Assembly: GCA_039583875.1 (NCBI GenBank)
Contig: CM077147.1
Location: forward strand, 156,573,846-156,637,845
From: Platanthera guangdongensis
Taxonomy: Eukaryota; Streptophyta; Magnoliopsida; Asparagales; Orchidaceae
DNA length: 64,000 nucleotides
Direction: 5' to 3'
Both the position numbers and the translations under genes were made by a program. The notes under the pieces were generated by a model, which did no database searches, had not been told where the DNA came from, and saw only the letters and a program-made list of their open reading frames with translations. Shown one piece after another: positions 1 to 10,686 of this stretch; position 1 is the first letter of the stretch, and each line of letters opens with the position of its first letter.

Positions 1-229
1 CTGGAGGAACTACCAAACTTGCCTTAAGCTACTCTGAGAACTGTCTAAGAGAAGCACACACATATGAGGAGAGCAGCACACAATGTCCAAACAAGATCTT
101 GGCCATGGAAGACAATTAAGATAACTTTGTGCAGAAAGAATTTAAAAAACAACAATAGATCAAAAATATCCACTGTAGGATTGATGCAACAATCACACAA
201 TAGTCACAAGTACTGGAAGAGTTATTTCC

Positions 230-2006
230 TCTGAGTCTGTATCAAGATCTTTAATTTCTGCTGAATCTGTATCAATATCAATAGATTCTATATATATAAC
301 TATCTGATTTTCTGAAGGAACATCTATTGTACTGGTCTTCTGAAGAGATATTTATCTGCATTTAAACTACTACAACTGCTGCTGCTATTGAAACTGCTGA
401 AGGGATCAGGGAGGAGCTTCTTCATTGGATATCTCCCCTGTCTGGTTGTAGAGGCTTCTATAGTCTGTTTGTCCTCCCAGAAGAAGAGAGCAGAGGATAG
501 AGCAGCAACTCTTTGGGTAAGAGTGTTGATAGAAGCAGTTAGAGGAGCTATAACTTGAGCTATAAGAATCTCTAAGGAAGGAGAAATGAATTGTAGAAGA
601 TCTTTAGCTATAATGGAGAAATTGAGATAAAGGTGGTTCAGGTTCAGAGGTTGAGTAAGGTGTTTAGGGTAGTATTGTTGCCCACAGTTTGAGCAAACAG
701 AGAATGCAGTTTTAGAGAAGTCTGTGCGAGTGCACTAGAGGAGTGATGGGAAGATGATGATTAAGGTGCAGCAGGTGGAATATATGGGGATAAGATGTTG
801 ATGAAACATTTGTTGATGGAACAGATGTTGGTGGAGCATGTGGGTTGAGATGTTGATGGAACATTGTCTTGGGGGATGGGGTCAGAGGGATCTGAGAGGA
901 TAAAGATGGAGAAATTATGGGAGAAGAAATGTGTTGAGGAGAATCAGGAGGATCTTCAGGATGATCTTCATGAGGAGAAGCAAGATTGACAGCATCAGGA
1001 GATGCAAAAAGATCTGGAGGAGAAGATGCAGGATGATCTTCATAGGGAGATGCAGGATGATCTGCATAAGGAGATATAGGATGATATGCATAATGATCTG
1101 CAGGAGGAGATGCAGGATGATCTCCATAGGTTTGGATGAGGATAGGTGAGGCAGGAGGAGGAGGTGAAGCAGGAGCTGGAGAGGATTGGATTTGGGAGGG
1201 AGCTGAGGAGGGGACAGAGACAGGAACATCTTCTGGAGTTGGGGAAGTAGCTGGATCAGCTCTGGTATCCTCAGAAGTCCTGGAGGCATTAGGAGGCCTA
1301 GGAATGGTCATATCCCATTTTCCAAACAAAGAGGAATCCAACCTCTTGCTGGCATTGATGAATTGGGTCTAGGAGACCGTCAGTTCAGGGGCTTTTGCCT
1401 GGACAAATATCCCCAATATTCTCCCAAAGCATACCTCTTTCTTAGAGCATTTCCTTCTAATCAATGAAAAGAACTAATCAGCCCAGTTGACTGACGTTCC
1501 ATTAACTAGAGCAGACATAATGACAAACTGATGCCTGTTAATGTTATCATGGGCAGAGTGCTTTCCCAGCAGCACTTTCCTGACAACATCAGTCAAGAAC
1601 TTATATTGAGCAGATAAGTTCTTCTTGAGCAACTTTGTTGGCACCCATCAGGATTACCCATCCTTCCCAGCATAGTTCTATATTAAGAACTGTCTTGGAC
1701 CAAACTAACATCTCCATTCAGCAAGTCAAATAATTCAAAAATAATGGCTGGTGTGACAATAACCAAATTTCTAGCAATAGATCCAATCATGGTTGATTCA
1801 TCTGGGCAGGTTGCAGAGTAAACCCATTCTTTAATCTCTGCAGTTGGTAACTTGATTCTCTTTGTCATAAACTTCCTCAGACCTTGATTTGCACAAAGCT
1901 ACAACATATCCATGAATATCGGATCGCAATGACTGATCGAGTCGAAATCGATGTCAAACCCTGCGTCAAATTTCATCGCAGGTAGGATAGCTGCCGGAAT
2001 TGCCAT
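230..2006 (-). pseudogene. env-like ORF of Sirevirus-like element 1 (broken)
   Basis: The frame opens with an ATG at 2006, about 330 bases after RNase H, the position of the env-like ORF in Sireviruses. The first part (2006-1683) has one in-frame stop. The frame then shifts and continues through a segment of N-terminal type (about 1640-1345) into a Pro/Ser-rich region (1341-712). In that region a short unit of the form DHPASP, with a variable pair before it, repeats at roughly residues 70-125. Below 712 a helix-rich segment and an acidic tail can be followed to about 230, with further frame changes. Domain order resembles the better preserved ORF at 33341-36154. No convincing signal peptide or membrane segment is seen. 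Function is unknown; 'env-like' describes position only. Confidence 0.6.
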
Positions 2007-2099
2007 TAGAAACCCGCAGGAGAGAACACGAGATCAAGTGCAGGAGGGGAAGTTGGAAAGCACGGGATAGAGCACGACGATAAACCCTTAAGTAGGTTT

Positions 2100-2339
2100 T
2101 TCAGAATGTGAAGAGTCGGGCTCTGTCCTACGATAAGTATAGAACAACTTTGATCTCAAATTGAAGAGGGAAAATAGATCGTCGATCTTAGGTGGATGAT
2201 TTATCTTCTGAAGTATAGGCGTCGATCTCCATTCGATGATTTTTTACTTCACAGAGCTGTCGTCGATCGCAGGTCGACGATTTAGCTCAAGATCAGTTCG
2301 AAGATCGCCGACCTATGTTTGACGATTTTGGATCAGATC
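2100..2339. repeat. Palindromic ATCGTCGA/TCGACGAT spacer, element 1
   Basis: The stretch between RNase H and the env-like ORF holds several degenerate copies of GATCGTCGATC followed, after a short AGGT-like gap, by TCGACGAT. Each copy is close to self-complementary. The same motif recurs at 4345-4615 and in the element's 5' LTR at about 7200-7400. Confidence 0.75.
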
Positions 2340-3815
2340 CAAAACCTAAGACAGAAAAGTTAAAATTATCCTTCCCATTGATCATTCCAAGCTGATTCAG
2401 GTAGAACAGATGCTTCTTTTCATCTAAGGGTTTGGTGAAAATGTCTGCTCTTTGAAGATCAGTGGAGACAAAGTCAAGATTAATTTTCTTTTTGTGTACA
2501 TTATCTCTAATGAAATGATGTCTTATATCTATATATTTTGTTCTAGAATGATGCACTAGATTAAGTGCTATAGATATAGTACTTGTACTGTCACCAAAAA
2601 TGGTTGAATTATTTAGATTGATACCATAATCTAAGAGTTGGTTTTGTATCCCCAAAATCTATGAACAACAACTGCCAACAGCCATATATTCAGCTTCAGC
2701 AGTAGATGTTAATACAGAAGTTTATTTCTTGGAAAACCAGGACACAAGTCTATCACCCAGGAACTAGCAAGTTCCTGAAGTGCTCTTTTTGTCCACTCTA
2801 CATCTAGCATAGTCAGAATCTGAAAATCCAGTCAACTCAAGTGCTGAATCTGTTGGATACCAGAGTCCTAGATTAGGATAACCCTTTATATATCCCAAAA
2901 TTATTTTTAGGAAAGTAAGGTGAGATTCTTTAGGGTTCACCTGAAACCTAGCACATAAACATGTAGCAAACATGATATCTAGTCTGCTTGATGTTAGATA
3001 TAGTAGGGATCCAACAATGGCCCTATACCTAGTCTCATCAACAGGTTTTCCATGTTCATCAGAGTCTAATATAACATTGGCAGCCATGGGGGTCTTCATA
3101 GAAGAGGCATCAGCCATCCCAAGCTTCTTAATAAGCTCATTAGCATATTTAGATTGGGAAATGAAGATTCCATCAGAATATTGTTTCACTTGGAGACTAA
3201 GGAAATAAGATAGATCTCCCATGCTACTCATCTCAAATTTGGAATGCATTATATCAGAAAATTTCTTGCATAATTTGGCATCAGTAGAACCAAATATGAT
3301 GTCATCTACATATATTTGTACTATTAAAATTTTATCATGATGCAATTTTGTAAAAAGAGTTCTATCTACCATGCCTCTTGAAAAACCATGCTCTATAATA
3401 AAGCTGGCTAAAGTCTCATACCAAGCTCTTGGAGCTTGCTTTAAACCATAGAGAGCCTTATTCAATTTGAGAACAAAAGATGGATGAGTTGGAGAAACAA
3501 AACCTGGAGGTTGTTCAACATAAAGCTCTTCTTTAAGTACTCCATTCAGAAATGCACTCTTGACATCCATTTGGTAAACCTTGAACTTCTTGAATGCAGC
3601 ATAGGCCATAAAAATCCCTATAGCCTCTAGCCTGACAACTTTCTTGAAAGTCATTATTCCAATCTTGACTTTACCATAACCTTTGGTCTGGCCACAGTTT
3701 GAATCACCAAAGATAACCTTTGCTCCCAGCTTGGACTTATAATCACTTAAGTTGTCCTTGCTCCCTGTCATGCTTGGAGCAACCACTGTCTGTACCAATG
3801 TTGATTATATGTTGA
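2293..3815 (-). pseudogene. Ty1/copia protease-RT-RNase H, integrase deleted
   Basis: The segment near 3800 keeps the aspartic protease site DSGCSKH, followed after a small deletion by the MTGSKD-type sequence usual in copia proteases. About 45 residues later the frame passes straight into the RT (VVRLEAIG, then [22 protein letters not shown] and the catalytic YVDDIIFGS). The whole integrase and the start of the RT are therefore deleted. RNase H follows (SDSDYARC near 2840; the C-terminal part, with DIFTKPLDE, at 2655-2350). The RT block and the C-terminal RNase H block share one frame, separated by stops. The last codons before 2293 read into the palindromic spacer and are probably not native. 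The product would lack integration activity. Confidence 0.85.
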
Positions 3816-3835
3816 TTGTTCTTGAGTCACAAAAA

Positions 3836-4112
3836 ATGGTTGAATTATTTAGATTGAACCATAACTAAGAGTTGGTTTTGTATCCACAAAATCTGTGAAC
3901 AGCAACTGTCAGGCCATATATTAGCTTCCAGTAATGTTAATTGAGTTTGTTTCTTGCAATACCAGGACACAAGTCTATCACCCAGGCTGAAGTTCCTGAA
4001 GCTCTTTTTATCCACTTTCTAGCATGCTGAAAATCCAGTCAACAAGTGCTGACTCTGTTGGATAGTCCTTGCTAGTGCTAGGTTTCAGGTGAACCCTAAA
4101 GAATCAACTTGA
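3836..4112 (-). repeat. Deletion-riddled second copy of the RT/RNase H segment
   Basis: This stretch aligns by eye with 2590-2960 in the same orientation, but small pieces are missing throughout. Examples are matches around 'atggttgaattatttagatt', 'ccaggacacaagtctatcac' and 'gtttcaggtgaaccctaaag', separated by gaps of one to about thirty bases. No frame survives. It sits out of order, upstream of the protease. Confidence 0.75.
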
Positions 4113-4344
4113 CAGGTCCTGGAAGGTAACCTTGGGATATCTTCCAATTGAGAAGATCCGACGAAGAGAAAGGTCTATCTATTTTATTTGATTCAATGAA
4201 ACCAACGATTGGTATAGACAGTGGTACTGTAACTGGAAATGTAAGAACATTCAGGTTGATTCTTGTATCCTTTAGGATGATATCTTATTGGTGGTATTAT
4301 CCATTGATTAAAGGGATTGAAGTTGCTAATAGAATTTAGTTTTC
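4113..4344. other. Unassigned stretch inside element 1
   Basis: I recognise no protein, RNA or repeat here. It lies between the degenerate RNase H copy and the second block of palindromes and is probably part of the same rearrangement. Confidence 0.4.
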
Positions 4345-4615
4345 TGCTAATAGAATCTAGGATCGACGATTTCTGGTTGGATTGTCAAACTGAGCTCGAC
4401 GATGTTGGATGAGATCTTCGATCTCTGCTCGAAGAATGAAAATAATCATTCTCGGGGCACCAAAATCGTCGATCTTTGGTCGAGGAATCATACTGATATC
4501 GTCGATTGTAGATCAAAGAATGATTACTACTGAAGTTTGCGTTCAGAGATCATCGTTCTGAGTTCGACGATCTGTTCATATATCGTCGATCTGAGTTCGA
4601 CGATAACTGCTGAAC
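4345..4615. repeat. Second palindromic ATCGTCGA/TCGACGAT block, element 1
   Basis: This block has repeated ATCGTCGATCT and TCGACGAT pairs separated by 4-6 bases, as in 2100-2339 and in the 5' LTR. In element order it falls between gag and the protease, where no spacer is expected. This suggests a piece of LTR or of the post-RNase H spacer was moved here. Confidence 0.7.
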
Positions 4616-4666
4616 ATTGTTATTTTTATTATTCTTCTGGTTTTTAATTTTGTCATTAGCTTCAAT

Positions 4667-5957
4667 TTATTCAAAGACTTTATTAACCTTATTTACTTGT
4701 TCAGTGTTTTTCTTTCCTTTATCAGAAATAAAATTTACAGGTTTTAAAAGATGATTTTTTTGGATTAGGGTTGGTTCACTGGATGTAGCTCCTAATCCTA
4801 ATCTGTAGTTATTAGTTCTAGCATTTACTCTGCTGGTTATATCTAGCAATTTCAAACTTCTGCCATTTAATGATTTTTCTAATATCTTAGCTTTGCTAAG
4901 TCTGATTTCAGAAAAGTAATTTGTTCATTTGCAGATTTCAGTTCACTAGATAGATTTGCATTTTCAATAATGATTTTATCTAGATCATTTAATTTATCTC
5001 TGAGAAGTTTGATTTCCTTCTCAGAGTTTATCGAATCTAAGCATACGTTTTTAAATTCAAATTTAAATTCATCAGATTCAAAATCATAAGATGCTAATAC
5101 CTGATCTTCAGCTGACAGGTTTTCTTCATTATTTGATTCATCTGTATCTGATGTGCTATTGCTTGCATCAATTGCCATGAGGCAAACTTCCTTTGCCTTG
5201 GCCTCCTCTTCTTCTTCACCGGAGCTGCAATATGTGGACTCATCTTCTGTGTCACTCCATGTTTTAGCCACAAATCCTTTGTCCTTCTTTTTGTGCTTGT
5301 TGGAAGAGGGCTTGATTAACTGCTCATAAGATTTGAGCTTTCCCAGGAGAGATTCAGTTGAAATCTCATTCAAACTTCTAGCCTCTTTGATTGGCCAGAT
5401 CTTGGTGTCTGATGAGCTTGGGAAGAACATTAGGATCTTGTCATTTACATCAGTCAAGGTGATTTCGTTATCTAAGGTCCTTAGCACACTGATGATGGAG
5501 CTAAGCCTGTTGTACATCACTTCAATTGTTTCTGCTTCATCCTTTTTGAAGTTTTCATATTGTGTGATGAAGTTTGATCTTCTATCTTTCCTTTCATCTA
5601 CTGATCCAGCGACCATTTGGTCTAGGTAATCCCAGATGGCTTTGGCTGAAGTGCATTCAGCAACCTTTTGGAAGATCTCATCTAACATAGTCTGTGCCAG
5701 TATGTTCATTGCCTTGGTATCAGCAACCTATGCTTCTTCTAGGCCTTAGTCCACTTAGGTGGTGGAAGTGCAGTTGTGCTTGAAGATGTTGCTGTAGAGG
5801 TAGATGCAGTTGCTTGAGGAGGACCTGTCAAGATGGAATTGTAGATATCTTCATCAATAGAGTTCATGTACAATTTGATTCTTGCCTTCCAGATGGCAAA
5901 CCTATTTAGGTTGCAAACTGGAGGTCTAGTGCTTGCATAGTCCTTGTTTTGTGCCAT
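4667..5957 (-). pseudogene. Ty1/copia gag, element 1 (frameshifted)
   Basis: The ATG at 5957 lies about 90 bases after the PBS and opens with a Sirevirus-type gag N terminus (FAIWKARIKLYMNSIDEDIY, the DUF4219/UBN2 style). After a frame change the capsid-like part continues at 5709 with the UBN2-type features AKAIWDYL, a YNRLSSIISVL helix and ESLLGKLKSYEQ. An acidic Ser/Glu-rich stretch and a coiled-coil-like C-terminal segment follow (about 5150-4880). A third frame covers 4855-4667. No zinc knuckle is visible before the block breaks off, so the C-terminal gag was lost with the integrase. Gag would form the particle shell. At least two frameshifts are present. Confidence 0.8.
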
Positions 5958-6046
5958 AGCTGTGTATATAAATCTAAATGGAAATAAAAATAAAATTTAG
6001 ATCTAACAAAGGATCTTTGGTTCAAGGGTTACCTTGTACAACCAAA

Positions 6047-6065
6047 GGAACCCGCTCTGATACCA
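6047..6065 (-). promoter_or_regulatory. Primer-binding site, tRNA-iMet, element 1
   Basis: The reverse complement reads TGGTATCAGAGCGGGTTCC, matching the 3' end of initiator tRNA-Met. It starts two bases inside the LTR end at 6068. Confidence 0.92.
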
Positions 6066-6067
6066 AT

Positions 6068-7523
6068 TGAAAGTGAGCTATTATATCAGGAATACTCTAA
6101 AGGGCGGGGGGGGGGGGGGGGGTTGGGGTGAATAGAGTATTCAGGGTTTATAAAATTTTCTTCTAATTTAATATAGTGTAGAAACAAAATTAACTTAATA
6201 TAAACTACAGTCCTAATAATCACAGTCATAGCAAGAACACAAAAGAAATGGGCATCTAGATAACACAAGAATTTATAGTGGATCCCCAACCTGGGTACAT
6301 CCACTCTTCTACCACCCTGGTAGGAATCCACTCAAATTTTTGATCAGGTGCCTGACACCAATGAGCTTTTGATTAGGTGCTCAAAAACCAAACCTCAAGT
6401 CTTTTGGAAGGATACTTGTGAACCAGAATAATTTTTAAGGGATCTAAAACCCTGTATAGAGGTGGGGATGAGAGTGATGAAAGTCTTCTTTTCTCAATCA
6501 CAATGAGAAGACTATGTTTATTCAGTGATGTTGTCAAAGCTCCCCCTGAGATGTAAAAGGGTTCAGGCTGGGAAGCTTTGCACAGGGTGAATAGGACTTC
6601 AATCTGCAGCCTTGACCAGAGAAATCTCTAGGAAATTTTTTGACAGTAGGATTTCTTATTGTCCTTTGAAGTGTCCTGCAGAGATGAAGAAGGAAGACTC
6701 TTGATTTGAAAAAGGTATTCTTCTTGCTTCTTCTTCAAATTACTGACAGAATGAGAAAGCTGATGAATATCTGCTTCAGAATGTCTTTGGATGAAAGCAG
6801 GAATGATCTTTTCTGTCTGTCTCTCAGTCCTTTTCTGAAAGCCTATTTTGGCAGCGAACTGAAGATCAAAATGGGATCACTGCTTTGTTCTCTCTGAATA
6901 GAATAATAGAAAAACCCTTTGTTTGAATTTCAAAAACATTCCTTTTCAATATTCAGCAAGAATAGAGGAGAAGATAAAATGGCTACAATTACTGCAATAA
7001 ATGATTTCCTCAACTGTCTTTGGCATATAATATAATATAATAACTCTGTGAAGACCTGTAGTTAATGTTGCAATAGAAACGGCTATAATCCTTGAAAACA
7101 TCAGCATAAACTACCAGAGATTTGATGCCATAAATAGCATTGACAAAATAAGAATGAAATCTTCAAGACAGTTGAGCAATAAGGCAGTTGAACACGGAAC
7201 AATAATCGTTGAGCTGAGATAAAAGATCATCGATCTGAGATCATCGAGCTGAGATCAACTATCTGCGATCTGAGATATCCGAGAATAGAAGAGAAAGCAT
7301 CGACCTGAGCTCATATATCATCGAGCTCAGTTCAGAGACTAATCTCTGAGATCGTTGACCGGAGATCAACGATCGTCGAGCTGAGTTCGACAAAAGTCGA
7401 ACTGATTTGAAATTCATACTTTACTTCTGAGCCTTGGTCTTTGAAATGAAGTACCATGCTGGTCTTTGTGAAGCCTGTTCTACTAAGACTAACTTAGACC
7501 TAGACTTTGACCCTGGCTATACA
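6068..7523 (-). repeat. 5' LTR of Sirevirus-like element 1
   Basis: On the minus strand the LTR ends in CTCACTTTCA next to the PBS. Its far end is placed at 7523, giving a start of TGTATAGCC, because the Tat integrase frame begins just beyond; this border is inferred. The LTR contains a G run of about 16 bases (near 6107-6122) and, at about 7200-7400, a cluster of ATCGTCGA/TCGACGAT-type inverted pairs in a GATCTGAG-rich context. No partner LTR is present to confirm length. Confidence 0.7.
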
Positions 7524-7853
7524 AGTGGATCAACCAACCTATGAGTGAACCTAGCCCAAATCAAACATGGGGTTCCAACATCAACTATCAGGCAGGAAGA
7601 GATCAAATGGCGGATGGCAAAATACTTTGACAAACATATCAGGATCAAGCAGTTCGCGAAAGGGGATCTGGTGCTCAAGATATTTGATGCTGCGGGGAGA
7701 TCTGCCCTAGTGGGTAAGCTCAACTCAAATTGGGAAGGACTTTATATTGTCAAGATGGTCCTGAGAAAGCGTGGTTACCACCTCCAGGATGTGGAGGGTA
7801 GGACCATGAGCCACACTTGGAGCGGCGATGATTTGAAGCGCTTCTATCCATGA
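7524..7853 (+). pseudogene. Ty3/gypsy integrase C terminus (Tat-type)
   Basis: About 100 residues are readable, ending in a stop at 7851-7853. They match the end of Tat/Ogre-type integrases: an RMAKYFDKH helix, FAKGDLVLKIF, NWEGLYIV, GYHLQDVEG and a terminal HTWSGDDLKRFYP resembling the usual W(N/S)xxxLKxYY end. There is no chromodomain. The part before about 7560 is unclear, with a stop at 7542, and the upstream pol is missing because the copia LTR begins at 7523. The integrase tail would contact DNA during insertion. Only this fragment remains. Confidence 0.8.
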
Positions 7854-7954
7854 GAAGGGAGAGTAAAAATTATATGCGCAAAGTCAAGTTTATTGTAATA
7901 TATTCTTCAAATTACTTTTGCTTTTACCTACTGTGAAATTCTAACGGCAGGAAG

Positions 7955-10686
7955 ATGAGACTCTTGCACTACCCCGAGCCTGGCTTGGTCCCAGGTAGAC
8001 CTGCTGCGCAGGTTCTCATTAGCTGGCAGGTCTGAAGGCTCGCCAGTGGGGGTAAGGGACACCAAGCGTGGCCCAGCCCCAGGTAGACCCGCTGCGTAGG
8101 CTTTCATTAGCTGGCAGGTTCGAAGGCTCGCCTATGGGTGAGAGGATTGGTACTTGGTTCTTGGATACTTGCACTACCCCGAGCCTAGCTCGACCTCAGG
8201 AAGACCCACTGCGCAGGCTCTCATTAGCTGGCAGGTCCGAAGGCTCGCCAGTGGGTGTAAGGGACCCCAAGCAAGGCTCGGGCCCAGGTAGACCCGCTGC
8301 GCAGGCTCTCATTAGCTGGCATGTCCGAAGGCTCGCCTTTGGGGGATAGGATTGGTACTTGGTTCTTGGAGACTTGCACTACCATGAGCCTAGCTCGGCA
8401 CTCGGTAGACCCGCTGTGCAAGGCCTCATTAGCTAGCAAGTCTGAAGGCTCGCCTATGGGGTAAGGGACCCCGAGTGTGGCTCGGCCCCAAGTAGACCAG
8501 CTGCGCAGGCTCTCATTAACTGGCAGGACCGAGGGCTCGCCTGTGGGGAGAGGACTGTTAGTTGGTTCTTGGATACTTACACTACACTGAGCCTGGATCT
8601 GCCCCTGCTAAACCCGCTGCGCAGGCTCTCATTAGCTGGCTAGTCCGAAGGCTCGCCTGTCGGGGTAAGGGAACCCGAGTGCGGTTCGGCCCCATGTAGA
8701 CCCACTGTGCAGGCTCTCATTAGCTGGCAGGTACGAAGGCTCGCATGTGGGGGAGAGGATTGGTACTTAGTTCTTCGAGACTTGCACTACCCGAGCCTGG
8801 CTCGGCCCCAAGTAGACCCGCTGCGCAGGCTCTCATTAGCTGGCAGGTCCAAAGGCTCGCCTATGGGGGAAAGGGACCCCGACCGCAGCTCGACCCCTGG
8901 TAGAACCACTGCACAGGCTGTCATTAGCTAGAATGTTCAAAGGCTCGCCTGTGGGAGAGAGGATTGATACATGTTTTTTGGAGACTTGCACTTCACCGAG
9001 CCTGGCTCAGCCCCAGGTAGACCCATTCCGCAGGCTCTCATTAGCTGTCAGGTCCGAAGGCTCGCCTGTGGGGGTAAGTGACCCCGAGCGTGCCTCGGCA
9101 ACATGTAGACCCACTGCGCAGGCTCTCATTAGCTGTCAAGTCCGAAGGCTTGCCTATGGGTGAGAGGATTGGTACTTGGTTCTTGGAGACTTATACTACC
9201 CCGAGCATAGCTCGGCTCCAGGTAGACCCATAGCACAGGCTCACATTAGTTGGTAGGTCCGAAGGCTAGCCTGTGGGTGTAAGGGACCCCGAGCGCGGCT
9301 CAGCCCCAGGTAGACCCACTGCACAGACTCCCTTAGCTGGCAGGTCCGAAGGCTCTCCTATGGGGGAGACGATTGGTACGTGGTTCTTGGAGGCTTGCTC
9401 TACCCCGAGCCTAGCTTGGCCCCAGGTAGACCCGCTGTGTAGGCTATTATTAGCTGGCATATCCGAAGGCTCTCCTGTGGGGGTAAGGGAACCCGAGCGC
9501 GGCTTGGCTCTAGGTAGACCCGCTGCGCAGGCTCTCATTAGCTGGCAGGTCCAAAGGATCGCATGTGGAGGAGAGGATTGGTACTGGGTTCTTCGAGACT
9601 TACACTACCTCAAGCCTGGCTCGGCCACAGGTAGACCCGCTGCACAGGCTCTCATTAGCTGGCATGTCCGAAGGCTCTCCTGTGGTGGTAAGGGACCCTG
9701 AGCGCGGCTCGGCCCCAAGTAGACCCGCTGCACAGGCTCTCATTAGCTGACAGGTCTGAAGGCTCGCCTGTGGGGGAGAGGATTGGTACTTGGTTCTTGG
9801 ATACTTGCACTACCCCGAGCCTGGCTCTGCCCCAAGTGGACCCGCTGCGCAGGCTCTCATTAACTGGCAGGTCCGAAGGCTCGCCTATGGAGGTAAGGGA
9901 CACCGAGCGCGGCTCGGCCCCAGGTAAACCCGCTGCGCAGGCTCTCATTAACTGGCATATCTGAAGTCTTGCTTATGGGGGAGAGGATTGGTACATGGTT
10001 CTTGGAGACTTGCACTACTCTGAGCCTGGCTCGGCCCCAGGTAGACTGGCTGCGCAGGTTCTCATTAGCTGGTAGGTCCGAAGGTTCGTCTGTGGGGGTA
10101 AGGGACGTCGATCGCGGCTCAGACCCAAGTAGACCCGCTGCGCAGGCTCTCATTAGTTGGCAGGTCTGAAGTCTCGCCTGTGGGGGAGATGATTGGTACT
10201 TAGTTCTTGGAGACTTACACTACCCCGAACCTGGCTCGGCCCTAGGTAGACTCGCTGCACAGGCTCTCATTAGCTGGCTGTTCCGAAGGCTGGCCTATGG
10301 GGGAGAGTATTGGTACTTTGTTCTTGGATACTTACACTACCCCAATCTTAACTCGGCCCCAGGTAGACCCGCTTCGCAGGCTGTCATTAGCTGGCAAGTC
10401 AGAAGGCTCCCCTGTCGGGGTAAGGGACCCCGAGCACGGCTCGGCACTAGGTAGACTCGCTGCGTAGTCTCTCATTTGTAGGCAAGTCTGAAGGCTTGCC
10501 TGTGGGGGAGAGGATTGGTATATGGTTCTTAGAGACTTGCACTACCCCGAGCCTGGCTCGGCCCCAGGTAGACCCGCTGCGCAGGCTCTTATTAGCTGGC
10601 AGATCTGAAGGCACTCTTGTGGGGGAGAGGATTGGTTCTTGGTTCTTGGAGAGTTGCACTACCCCATGCCTGGCTCGGGCCCAGGC
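7955..10686 (+). repeat. 205-bp dimeric tandem array (Tat 3' UTR satellite)
   Basis: A GC-rich tandem repeat of about 205 bp runs for roughly 2.7 kb. Its phase can be followed by GAGAGGATTGGTACTTGG-like blocks near 8139, 8344, 8548, 8752, 8957, 9162, 9365, 9570, 9776, 9981, 10186, 10302, 10507 and 10625. Each period holds two related subunits that share a core of about 80 bp (GGCTCGGCCCCAGGTAGACC, then CTGCGCAGG, CATTAGCTGGCAGG, GAAGGCTCGCC). Subunit A (about 117 bp) has an extra segment of about 30 bp; subunit B (about 88 bp) has GTAAGGGACC instead. Near the right end B is skipped twice (10186 to 10302, 10507 to 10625). The array starts about 100 bases after the integrase stop and breaks at the gypsy N LTR. 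Confidence 0.93.

Larger units (their letters stand above)
1..7523 (-). mobile_element. Sirevirus-like Ty1/copia element 1 (partial, rearranged)
   Basis: Read on the minus strand the order is 5' LTR (6068-7523), PBS, gag, a rearranged block, protease-RT-RNase H, a palindrome-rich spacer and an env-like ORF that runs towards the left edge. The 3' LTR lies outside the window. An env-like ORF after RNase H and the RT signature YVDDIIFGS are typical of the Sirevirus (Maximus) lineage. The integrase is missing: the protease reads directly into the RT. The element is therefore non-autonomous and decayed. It abuts the Tat integrase tail at about 7523, so it probably inserted into that element. The second target duplication cannot be checked here. 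Confidence 0.85.
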
